64,000 bases of DNA. Source: Channa striata. Taxonomy: Eukaryota > Chordata > Actinopteri > Anabantiformes > Channidae. Where the stretch lies: contig CM065170.1 of NCBI GenBank assembly GCA_033026295.1, forward strand, positions 8,007,540 through 8,071,539, given 5' to 3'. How positions within the stretch are numbered: position 1 is the first letter of the stretch; each line of letters starts with the position of its first letter. Position numbers and translations under genes: made by a program. Below, piece by piece: positions 1 through 12,900 of this stretch. The notes under the pieces are model-generated. The model was not told the DNA's origin. It was given only the letters and a program-made list of their open reading frames with translations, and did not search any database.

Positions 1-3000
1 CCTCCATACTGCCCGCATCCTCCTTCTCTCGCTTCCTCTCCCTCCCTCTTTCTGGCCGTAGAGTCCACCAGATGGTAGCGAAATTCGAAGGTCTGTTTAG
101 CCCTCCAACTAACTCTCCTCTCCTCCTCCACTCTGTCGAGTCCCGCTCTAACTTGTGATTGTCGCAGATGAAGCCTAGTTCTCAAGTGACTCACCATTTA
201 ATCACAACCCTTGTCTTGGCTTGTTTTCAAGGGGTTTGAATAGTAAAAGCTTTGTTACTTTGGGAATTTTCGGAAAGTGCAACTGATGAAGTGAGGGGAG
301 GGAAAAAACATGGAGTGGGCACCTACTAGCCTCTTTAGCTAAACCTGGTGGGAGGCTGATTAAATATGAGGAAAGGCCATCATGTTAAACAGCCACTTAA
401 TCAGATGTAGGTTAGGCAGCGTGGTGCTAATTAGGGTGGACTCTGAAGTGGACAGTGCTGCCAACAGCACGCTGTTGCCTGAAGGGTCTGGTGGGACACC
501 ACTGCTCTGAACATTCACAGCCTCTTTTGTCAGACTTAATAAAATAGTTTGGCACAATCATATTGGATGTTATTTTGTGTGCAGGCACTCGTAAGTGAGT
601 GACTAAAAATGTCCGAGATTCTTAGTCCAACAACATGAATCTAGCGATGGCTGGCAGTCAGTCTAGATTTAAATCTTTCAGCAACTATTGGATGCCACTG
701 GGTTGCCATGAAATTCTACACACACAATCGTGTTTACTTATGGATATATTCCTAATCCCTGCACTGACCCTGTCATCTCAGAGCATCATTATTCCGAGAT
801 ATATGTTAGCAGAATACTATGGGCTAAAACTTTTGACTTTCAGCCAAAAGATGACAAATTTATACGGGGGAAAAAAAAAAGTCTGTTAGGCAAGAAAGTG
901 GCAGGAGCAGCAGAGTTTTGTTTGCAATAAATAGAACAGGGGCTAGAAGTACAGTAGCGCGTATGAGCAGTCTGTGCATGTTTGCACTGCTTCACCTATT
1001 TGTCTCTGTAAAATATTAGTTTGCTTTTAAAGTTTTTATAAGGTCACAGAGTCTCTATCTCCTTCCCCAAATTTACAGAAAAGAAAGTAAGAGTTTATAG
1101 TGATGAGGGAAGTTATTCTAGAAACAAAAAAGATGACAAAGTAAGGTCAGACTGGAGGTTTTGTCAACATGAAACCTTCTGTCACCGTTGGATAAGATGA
1201 GGGTAGATGGGTAACACTAACCTCAACAACAAGAAATAAATATAAAAAGATGTGCATCAAACAAAGTTCTCCTCCCACAAGACATTTTCCTTTAAACAAA
1301 AAACTGCAGGGTAGTGCTTTACCCCCCTTTAAAGTGCACTTAAATCTACAATAAAGCCGTGAAAGACGCTTTTACATAAATCCGGCACCATCAATGCTGT
1401 AACGCAGGGGTCCTCGTTGGAGGAAGCCAGTCTTACTTCCTGTGACAAAAAAAAAATCTCTGTTTAAAAAAAAAATGCAACAAGGCAGCTCTGTTGCCTC
1501 AGCATGTGGAAATGCAATGTGAGAAAGGGATTAAACCTCCAACGCACTCAAGAAAAAGAGAAAAAATGACAGTGACGGCACTGGCAAAGCCTTCTATATA
1601 CCCACACTCTGAGCAACACTCACGCACAGCTCAGTGAAATACTACAGAGAGCGACTGGGGAACGCAGAGGGGAAGACACACTGAGAGAGAGACAGAAGGG
1701 GAGGAAGGGAAAAGAAGCAAAAAAAAAAAAGAGGAGGGACTGGCAGAACTTAGGTGGTCAGAAAGAAAGAGACGAAAAGAGACAGAGTGGGAAAGTTACA
1801 GACACGGAGAGCTGGCACTACACTGAGCCTCAGTCACCCGAGGGCTTCCTTTTTTTTTTCCAACAAAATGTTCTGACACTGCCTGCTCTCCTCTCTCTCT
1901 TCTAGGAAGTCTGAAACAGCCATAATATGCCCCATAAATCACATATGTCACATTTCAGTGTTTTTCAACTTGTCTTTTCACTTTTTGTACTAGAAGTGAG
2001 AGTTTGCACAATTCTCAGTGCACTGACTCGGTTTCATCACCCAGGGTCTCATTTAATGCACCAGTGCCCGAAATACGTGGATTCATGTTATATTACGGTT
2101 TAATTACTACAGCTCGGAAGAGCTAATCTTAAATGGCTGAAGCAAATGAGAAACAAAAGCGCACAGGAAGCTAAATGAGAAGAAATAACAGTAGCAGGAA
2201 CGGCAATAGCGAAAACACTCACGAGGTGTCACAAAGCATCTGACACAACATCCATAAAGCAAAGTTTGGAAACGGGTGAAAACAGTCAAGCTCGGCTCCG
2301 TTGAGAGGCAGCAAAATTGGCCTACAAGCATCTCTGACGCTCACTGACTGTGCCATATCATATCATCCCTGGTATATCATGATATCCAGAATCACACGAT
2401 TGACACTGGGCGTCTCACGTGAGGCTACAAACACAAAAAAGCACATACGAAATGATGCAAATCCCCAACTTTTTTTTCATCTCGCCATATAAAGTAAACA
2501 CAGTATCAGTGGGGGTGGTGCCTTGATTAAAGTAAGAAATATAATTTAATGCTGTGTTCTTTTACATAAGTCTCTACTTGGCTGGGGAAGATTTAATTGC
2601 TGAAAGTCATAAAGTTTCCAATTGCAGACTTTGTGACTCAAACGCTCGCGCCGACTGTGCAGTGGAGCGGCACAAATGCATATAAACTATGGAATGGAAT
2701 GAATAATTACCTCCCTCTTCTATCAAATCATCAAACCCCAGGGGTCTGGCTGTGATCTGAGGGCAGAGTGACTTCAGCTCCAAGAAAACAATGAGCTTCT
2801 CTCTCTCCCGCTGACACTCTGACTCTGATACTGATGGCGGTGCTGTCGGCATGATTATGTGTGTGTGTTTAGAGAGAGAGAGAGAGAGAGAGCATATCCA
2901 TACAAGTTAGTGTGTATGAACGTGTGTGTGTGTGTTGTTCTTTTTGCCTGGCAGCTGTGGACCAGTCATGCATGGTGAATAACAGGTCAGTGCTAATCTC

Positions 3001-5526
3001 ATTAGGGCTAATCAGATGTATATGATATGTATCAACAGTAGGGTTTCACCGACACAAGCAGCCTCAGTACACGTCCGTCACTAGACAGGTAGTCGCGTGT
3101 GTGTTTGTGTGCGAGCTAAGAGCAATGCCAGGGAAAAGGACGACTGATTGAGAAGAGGTGAGAAGGGGAAGAGAGATGTTGTTTTTCAGGGTGCTACATT
3201 ACCAGAGAAATTATGGTATTATGCACAGGTAGGGAGCTGGTGTGACTACTGATGCAGTGAACAGGAATACATTTGTGTACACACACACACACACACGCTC
3301 ACTCGCACACACAAATAGACATGCACAGGAGCCGGCTCTGGGAGTCTGCAGTTCACCTGTTCTAAATGAGGGAACTGCATACAACAACAACAAATGAGGC
3401 ATGCCTCTGGGAAGCTTGCACGTTGAGGTTTGTCACTGTGCCTGACTGTGGGTTTTTTTTGCAAAGGTGTGTGTATGCCACACTAATTGGTTCTTGCTCA
3501 AGTGTTAATATTTTTTATGTCGCCGATGCATCATTAGACAGACAATGCAAAGATGAACCAAGACGTCACGGGCTAGAAAGGAAGCCGTAAGGTGCGGGGA
3601 AAATGTGAGCAGTTTGACATGCCAAATGAAACAAAAGGCTTTCTGGATACAGGTACGTTTATTAAAGCAGGAGTGGGTCGTGTGATTTCAGATGGTTGTG
3701 TTGGTGTTTGAGTGAGAGGCTGAGAGATGTGGAAAAGACAAGGCAACAAAGGTTCTGGGCATCTTGCATGAAAACCTTTCCCCTCTCTGGCGGAGTGTCC
3801 CAGGGAATCAAGATTGGATTCACTTAAAGCACTTAAAAAACCCCACAGGACCTGCGCTTGGCTCTGAAATGAATATCAAGATCGCTCTTGGATTGTTTTT
3901 AAATTGAATACAATCTGCCAGAGCTGTGAGCCATCATTTCACATTTTTCCCCCTCCAATCTCTCCTTCTTCCCCCTTGATGCCAGCCTCTTTGTGCTTCC
4001 ATCACAAAGGGATTTTCAGGAATTGTTCTGCTCCAAAAGCAAGTAGGAAAAAGATCTTTGCCATATAAATCATTTGAGCCGGAGAACGTTTGATGTATCA
4101 CAGCAACCACAAGTTAAAAGATTGAGCAAATATTTCTAGGAGTGGTTGTTAAGTCGGAGGAGAAGCTAATGGAACGACAGAAATCACACAAACAAAGAGG
4201 CTGATAAGGGATTTGTTGGAGTTTTTTTTTTTTTTCTTTTTTTTTACCTCGGCAGCAAACACAACTGTGTTATACTGTGCTGCATCTAATAAACTCCTAT
4301 TCACAAGTCAACTGATGTATCTTGAAGTCAAATCGATCTTTATCTCCCCATAAACAAATTGCTGTCTCTAATGTTAAAGATTAAAAAAAAAAAAACTCTG
4401 CAGTTTCTCCAATCTATAAAATAATTCCACAGTTTGGGGAAAAATATTGCATATACTGCCCATAACTCATTACAAACTACTTTATTGATCATAAGTGGTT
4501 TGTTTACTGAATTAATAAGAAGAACATGAAATATTTGTGGCAGGATAGCATAAGCCCACTTTTTCTTGGTAACATGTTAATTACTTGGAAGAACATAAAA
4601 ATTCAATGAAATTTTCTATCATATGTCTGATTTTGTTGCATTTTGATGTGAAATCGAACTTAAAAACTACCACGATAAAACCGTTTCTTAAAGATAATTT
4701 TTACGTAACTTATACATTAGTTTAATAAAAAAAACTAAACAATTCAACAGACATTTTTTGAAGTCAGCGATACAACATCTGTTAGGCTTTTATGAAATGA
4801 ATCATCAGCCTTCTGTCACACTTCAAGGTTGTGCTAAAATATCCCAGCTGGGTTTTATACTGGGGCATGATTCAGAATGAAAAGTAAAGTAAAAATAAAC
4901 TTCCAAGCAGAAATTTAAGACTGCAATCTGTTTTTAGCAAACAAGTTTGTCAGATTGCTTTTCCCTGGGGTGTTTTTTAACAGGATATATTAATAGCCCT
5001 AAAATTCTGCATCTGCTCTAGTTTGACCCAAATGACTAAAGAGCTGGTAGATTGAAGAATAATAGCCTGATATTGATTGATTTCGGAAGAAAAAAGTGAA
5101 GCATGTTGGCAGAAAGTTAAAGGTCACAAACAGAGCTGAAGTGAAAAGTTATTTGTGTAATATTGTGTAATGAGAATTTGAAAAAAAAAAAGAGTTTTAG
5201 TGCCATGAATCCACTCATGTCCCAGTGAAACTTAAAAAAAATCAATCTGTTGAATATATGAATTCAAAATGTATCGTGTTCTGAATTTTAATTGAGCTGG
5301 TGCCTTTTTAAATACATTGAGAAGAAAAGGCTAGACTCAGTCTAACTATGTTTTTGTATAAAGTTGGTAACACAATAATTGGATGATTGGAAATAATGAA
5401 CTTTTTCCTTCAATAGAGAAAATTGTATTTGGAAACTGACTGTGAGTAAAAATCCTCCTCTCTATTCAAGAAAAAGATTAGCAGAATGACAGACTCTCTC
5501 CCTAATCAGTATTTGCCATGAATACT

Positions 5527-5575
<49 letters not shown>

Positions 5576-6851
5576 TCACACTGCCTGCACCGGGAGAGCA
5601 GATATGGCACTAGCTGTCCCCTTTCCCAGGGAGGCAGCGGGGATGAAAGAGTGCACTGACTGGTCTCCCGTCCTCTGATCTTCTGCTGCTTTTGACATCA
5701 GCAGTCAGCAGCTCCAAACGCACAGACCAACTGGAGGACAAGCTCAAAACTCACAATCTGCCCACCACTGCAGCCACGCAGAAACTCCCCGCCGTCCCCT
5801 CTATCTCGAAATTCCTCCCTCCTCACTGTTAGATGTAAGATTTATGTCTTTAATTGGCCTGCCACCATAAAAAAGGGGTTGAATAACACCCCCCCCTCCC
5901 AGACTCTCCACACATTCCTTTCCTCCACCTGGGTAGCACACGTGCTTCACGGCACCTATAGAGACAATATAGCAAACTGATAATGAGCTAAGCAGCATCT
6001 CTATCGTCTCCTGCTGTGCACCAAACTGTACAGCGGCTCAGCTCATTTTCTTTGGCAGCCAACACATCCACAACAACCCTATAGCTGCAGATACTTTGTA
6101 CTCCCAAAGTCTTTTTTTTTTTTTTCCTACTCCCTTGCAGGTTGGTCATCCAGGACTTGTCAAATAAGATCAGCACGGTGTATTTCAGCCTGTGTGGGAC
6201 CGTGGAAAGAGGATGTGAGTGTAGCTGTAATGTGTTGACCTAGGTAAATGCGGAGTGTCTCGAACTGTGCGGACAGAGAGCACGGAAGGAATCCGTGGAA
6301 GGAAGCCAAGCAGAGCGGTTAAGATAAATCTCAGCGTGCCCGTATGAGAAATCACAGCTCGAGCATTTACTCATTTTGATGACTTATTACTGAGGTTGTA
6401 TGGATGATTGCCATACATGCTCTTTAATGCAGTTCTCCGCATATCCCAGCTTCTCCAGTCAGAGTTGCCCCATCTGCACTGGTGCCTGTTTTGCATTCGT
6501 TCTCTCTGGGGAACAGGCACACCCATCAGGAACCATTAGTCTTCGGAGTGACAGGCCAGCCTTCCACTGAGAGACTCTCCCTGACGGAGTTTTCTCATTG
6601 CCTCAGACAGTAGCTGGGTATTTTCACTAACAGGCTGAGACACTCTGCCATTCGTGCGGGGCATTTACTACTGGCATTACTCCTAATTTATGTGCTCTTG
6701 TCCCGGCTGAAGCATAAAGCGAGTCACCCGAGACTTCACACACTTTCCGATGTCCCTACGCGGGTGAACAAATGGAGGATGAAAGGTCATGTGGACAGAT
6801 GCATCGACAGGTGGTGTAAAATGCCTAGTAATTTTGCCTCCCTGTTTGCAG
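1..6851 (+). other. grik2: grik2 intron (5' end outside window)
   Basis: No coding exon is seen: the preceding GluK2 segment (ending near GFMT) was looked for and not found, so the upstream exon is probably left of the window. The stretch ends in a pyrimidine-rich acceptor (ctccctgtttgcag). It holds an (AG)n run at 2871-2892, (CA)n at 3279-3296 and 5529-5572, several poly-A/T runs and AT-rich DNA at 4240-5500. The open frames on either strand have no recognisable domain. Confidence 0.8.
5529..5572. repeat. (CA)22 microsatellite
   Basis: Uninterrupted dinucleotide repeat in a grik2 intron. Confidence 0.98.
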
Positions 6852-6995
6852 ACGGATGCGGCGCTGATGTACGACGCGGTGCACGTGGTGGCGGTGGCAG
6901 TGCAGCAATCACAGCAGATAACTGTCAGCTCTCTGCAGTGTAATCGCCACAAGCCGTGGCGCTTCGGCGGGCGTTTCATCAGCCTCATCAAAGAG
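6852..6995 (+). CDS. grik2: grik2 exon, amino-terminal domain (residues 318-365)
   Basis: 144 nt, phase 0 to 0, starting TDAALMYDAV and ending RFISLIKE. The acceptor is ctgtttgcag and the donor gtacga. Encodes part of the bilobed amino-terminal domain that drives kainate-receptor subunit assembly. Differs slightly from the mammalian protein in the QQSQQI stretch. Confidence 0.96.
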
Positions 6996-9900
6996 GTACG
7001 AGGCTACCGCAGATATCAATATGCACACTTTGTCAACACTTAACCCAAGGAATCCAGTAGCTCTGTTGTCTTATATTAACAAGCATAATCTCATGTTTGC
7101 ACGTCCTGTGTAAATAACTGTAATGCGCATGTTGCACGTTATGACTGTTGCTTCCAGAAAAAGCCTTTCCTAATCACTTTTATTGTCGAAAATTGTGATC
7201 ATCATAAGTCTTTGAGAAACATCCTAAACAAGTTCACTGCCTAACCTTAACATCCTCAAAATCCTCCATTATCCACTGTAACTACATGCTTTTTGTAATG
7301 TTCCATTCCCTTCTCTCCGCACACCTCCACCTGTGTTTATATCAAAGCTCCAGTGTGTCTCCTTAACTCTAGTCAGGGTCAGCCATTTGCTTTGTTCTAC
7401 AAAGCTCTTTCAGTCTGTGGATGGTATCATTGCAGGTAATTTTCAGAATGAGCCATTGTAGTAGCTGGCGCTTCCTCCCCCTCCTGTGTCTGCTATCGCT
7501 CTCCATGCCCGTCTGCTCCTCCAATGGCTTTGAAGTGAAACTTCAAGCACAATGAACCACATGCATAATGAACTCTTACCTGTCAAGCCAGCTTCTATCC
7601 TCAATGCTTTATTGTTTCTTGTTATGTTGTTGAGCTAGACAGTGAAGGGAGATCCAGACGGAATATATAATTGGCAAAGAAAAAGGTTTAATGGTTAGAG
7701 GTTGGATTGATGTTGTCAAGAAAGACAATACCTTAGGTTAATGGAACGACTGTGCTGAGAGCTGATGATTTTGGTTTATAACGCTGGACTTTTTTATTTT
7801 ATTTTTTTTGGTCTGTAGGCTCACTGGGATGGTTTGACAGGACGGGTTCTCTTCAACAAGACCAATGGACTAAGAACAGATTTTGACCTGGACGTCATCA
7901 GTCTGAAGGAGGATGGTCTGGAAAAGGTGTGTCACTCACTGGTGCAGCTGATAGTTTACAGGGAAAAACAAACCAATGTTGCGGATGCTTTAAAGATCCA
8001 CAGGCAAGACATGGTGCTGTAGACATGATACTGAATTGTCTCAACAGATTGGAACGTGGGATCCTCCAAGCGGTCTGAATATGACAGAGAGTCACAAAAG
8101 CAAGACATCCAATATTACCGACTCTCTGGCAAACAAATCCTTGCGTGTCTCCACCATACTGGTAAACACATTCGATGAAAACCCAAGCAGCATACACAGA
8201 GGGAAAAACAACGATATATCTAATACGAAAACATCTGTTTCTGCATCTCTACACAAACACATTTTCTTTGCACAGGAGGAGCCATACGTGATGTTTAAGA
8301 AGTCAGACAAGCCTCTTTATGGGAATGACCGCTTTGAGGGTTACTGCATTGACCTGCTGAGGGAGCTCTCTGCCATCCTGGGTTTCCGCTATGAGGTGCG
8401 ACTGGTAGAAGACGGAAAGTATGGCGCGCTGGATGAGGGCACGGGCCAATGGAACGGCATGGTGCGGGAGCTCATGGATCATGTGAGTCGACAGACACCA
8501 GAGTTGTGCACAGGAAGATTCAGAAAATATAATTTTCATACAATAAACCAGAATAAGATATACTTTTTTTCAAAATGTTTTACTAAACTACAGAAAAATC
8601 TAGGTATCCATCACAGTGCAGCTGCCCACATTATTCCCTATTGTTATATGACACCATATTCTTGAAAGATCTGGAAACAACCTGAAATTTCCATACTTCT
8701 CTAGGATGTCTCTTTAAAGTTAGATTGCAGTATTTTAGATCGTTTGAAAGAATGGTACACTAGTCTACTTACAAATTAAGCTAACGCATCCACCCACTGA
8801 GGATGGTTAGTGCTCAGTGGGATCCTTATTTGGTCTGGTGAACAAGCGAGATAAGCAGCAGACGGGGTGGAAAAAGAAAAGAGCACAAAAATCTCGAGCA
8901 GATTTGTTTATAAAAACTGTAGTGCTGGTAGCTGCATGAATAAGTTATCCATTGGAGGTGTGCTTGGAGGAACGCCTAGCACAGAAAAGGCTAATCTTAT
9001 ATTTGGAGGACACATGGGACATGGGGTTAATTCATGACAGATTAATCTCAGTGACTCACCTTTGACGCCCTATAAGAAGGAGCTGACACATAACCTGTAA
9101 TTTCCGGCCTCCTACCTGCTTATCTAGCTGAATTAATGCTCATGGCTGTTTTCTCTCCTCTGTCACGACTCTTCCTCCTGTACATATTGGACAGACCAGC
9201 TGTCGACAGAAATCAGATGTTAATTTGATTGGATGTTTCTTATTGGTGGACTCAAATACCTGCCCACCCACCCCCCACTCCGACCCTATTATGTTGCTGC
9301 AGAAAGCCGACCTGGCAGTGGCGCCTCTGGCCATCACCTACGTCAGAGAGAAGGTCATCGACTTCTCCAAGCCGTTCATGACGCTGGGGATAAGTATCCT
9401 GTACCGCAAGCCCAACGGCACCAACCCTGGAGTCTTCTCCTTCCTCAACCCCCTCTCACCCGATATCTGGATGTATATTCTGCTGGCTTGCTTGGGTGTC
9501 AGTTGTGTGCTATTTGTCATAGCCAGGTAACATATCAACCCGCCCCTTCCCTTCCTCCACTTCCTGCTTCCCTACCTGTTTGCCTGCCTTCACTAACACA
9601 CAGCAGTTGCTCCCACTGGGTGAGAAGAAGGGAATTCATTCGCTGAAAATCAAGCTGTGACTGGTGGAAAAAGCACCGCTGCAAGCGGCAGTGCACGCCT
9701 CTTTATCTCAGATGACTTCCGTGATTGTGATGTGATCCACAACAACAGATTATTAAACATGCAGAAAAATGTTGCTTTAAAGGACCATACCAGTGTTTTT
9801 ACATATTTGATCATAGTTTGCACCATCGTTGATCATATAACAAAGCTTTTTAGAGATTTTTTTATTGAGTTGTTATTTTTTTAGAATTGCTGCTTATCAT

Positions 9901-12900
9901 CCTTTTACAGTCAACACCCAGGGAAGTTCTCAAAACAATCCGCTGTTTCAGCCTCATTGTCATTTCAATGATAACATTGTTTATAGGAATAAAATTAAGC
10001 GTAATGTTGTCATCTGACAACACAAAATGAGCAAAAACAATTACAGAAAACATGGTATGGTTTTTAAAATTTAGCTGATTCCTCACCGTGTTCCAGGCAT
10101 ATTTGCACAGGCATCAGCAACTGCGAACCAGCTACCCGTTACATATCTCTTAATCAGCTATAGGAAATGTACAAGTACAATGCTGACATTGTACAAGTAC
10201 AATTCCTGCAATATCTTAATGAACCCACCCCCTTAAACCTCCGATGCATGACAGATATTTAAAGACGCGTGTTAACCCCAGGACTCCTCCTCTTCTGTTT
10301 TCATCCTGAGGTTTGGGTTTAAACCGCATTCATCAAATGTTACCGGCACAATGATCACAAGAGGAAAGCAGCAACTGTCACCTAAGTTAGTTCAGAATAT
10401 GCAAATTATACCCATAGCCCTTTGTTTCCACATCAGCAAGGGTAAGTGATTAGCATGCACCTATATTGATATTCTCGTGGATGTAATGAAATGGCCACAG
10501 TACCTTTATTAAATTATAATACTCTTGTACGCATGCATGCATGGTGCCTCTTTTGCACACCAGGCCAATAATAGTGCTTGTTTTACCTTTATGTGACCAA
10601 AAATATCCAGCAAAGTTTGAATCTGAAATGCAGTAATTTCTACAGTTCGCTGAGCTGGTTCCCTCATAATTGTAGTATTGATTAAGCTGCCACCAATTGA
10701 TTGGTCAATCCCCAGTCGCAGAGTATATTATTTCCTTTAATCCCAACAAATGGGGAGAGAGGAGTGAGCTTAAGAAGTTCAGTTTGTGCACAGTAAAACC
10801 CCAAACACCTCACACTCACCAGGGATTCACAATGTCTTTGAAAGCCTTCCCACACACACACACACACTTTATTCCTCATTTCAAGCCCCAGAGAAAAACA
10901 TTTTACTCAGTGGTTCCTTCCAACTCTGTTTGTGGTTGAATTGATTTCTGTCTTTATTAACAAAACAAATGGTGCTCTCTCAGATCGTAAAACCTTTTCT
11001 AGTGTAGAAAATGTCCACGTGCCAAGAAGAATGGATAATTTAAATTGCACTATAACATGTTTACATATAATTACAGGCTGCCGCAGTTTTGCAGTCCATG
11101 TCAGAGGCGCCTCTGATTTTCACACACCCCCAACACAGCCTCTTTGCTCCGCCTGAGAAGAAAGGCAACAGATCTATAAAGCCAGCCAGAGAAATTGAAT
11201 CCAACAGACAGTTAATGGAGGGACCATGTTGTGTTATTGTGGCCGAGGACGGGAGAGGAGAAGAATCGCTTTAGAATTCTGTGTGCGGTTCGACATGTCC
11301 CCCATGCTCGGTGTGAGGAGGTGACCTTAACGTCCACATGTTTCACATCCCCTCCTTCCTGGTGATCAGCGTGCAGAACACGGCCCACAGGAATACGGGC
11401 CGGCTGCAGGCAAAGGTCATGCAGAGGAGTCTGGTGCATACCGAATACACATGTAGACAAACACAATCAAATCAAATGTGTGGTGTATAGATTTATAGCC
11501 GATACCTGACCGACTGCACATATCTGATGTCTCCTCGGGCACCGGCTGAACATTACATGTAACATCTGCGAGCAGCATAAATAAATCATCACAGAAAATA
11601 TTTGAATTTGTGATGGATTGAGCCAAAGTAAATACAATTGGTATTACAGACAAGCGCACACATACACACACATATACAGGCACACGCACAAACGTTCCTT
11701 TGCCAGAGGCTTAATACACTCAGGCATGAAAACATACACACATTAAAACACGCGAGCACACACTGCATTCCATGTGACTCCACAAGGCCATTGTGCCATT
11801 TCGGTGGATCCAAGGAGACTGCTCATTGACATTCCAGCAAATCAGGCATACTGAAGTGGTTGACAGGAGGAATTATAGTGTGTCATCATAGTCATGTCTA
11901 TGCAGACGGTTCTCAAGAGGACAGCGTAGAAAACAGCTGTAAAGGAGAAGCAATATGACAAAAATCGTTCCATATATACAGTGTTTGTAAACTCAGACCA
12001 TTAATTAAGTTGCTGTAACAACAAAAGATCGAGCGGCGTATCTATATGTAGATTTGCAGCTGTTTTGCAGTCACCGTGGCTAAGAGCACTACCATTAAAC
12101 AGCCATCATATAACATTTTGCTGGTAATGTGAAATGCTGCTTGTTGTCGTGTAAACATAGAATATAAAGTATTTGTCCCCGTGCGTCTCTAAAAGCTGCA
12201 GATGACAAATGGCATCGCATTGCCGCGCAGTCTAAACCTTCAAGACTCGGCCCACAGGCTTATTAGCATGCAGCGTGTCGTGGAAAGGCTCCCAAACAGC
12301 CTCACCTGACGGGTGTCTCAACTCTGCATAAGCAATGTTCCCTCTATCACCCACTTCAGCACAAACTCAATCAGTTCCTGATGCTTAACACTAACCCAAT
12401 CACCTTGCGCTAATGCCGTGCCACTTTTGCTTAGGATAATAAATGAGAAATGTCCACAACTGACCCGAAGACACTGACAATCGGCTGAGACAGGCAAAAC
12501 GCAGACTGTGCGTGTGCGCGCGTGTAGGGTGGTAAGTGTGGTAATCGGGGGGGGATAGGGTGTAGGTTGTTGGGGTGGGAATGGTGCAGAGAGAGAGAGA
12601 GAGAGGAGGGAGGGAGGAAACAGAGTTGGCTCTTGAGAAACCAGGCGAAAAGAGGAGAGCACAAGTAGCGTGTTGTGGATGCGAGGAGAAAATGGCATCT
12701 GCAGAGTAACGGTGATTGCATTTGCTGGGGGGGAAACACATAAAGGCTCCTGAGTCAGTGAATCCAAATGAGCTCCAAAGATCATCACGCACTGGGACAT
12801 TATCATCAGTGACCGTGTTATTCCAGCCTATTGATCTGCTCTCACAATAAACTGACGCCATTTGAATATGCCAATACGTTGATCTCAGCAAAAGCCTCGA

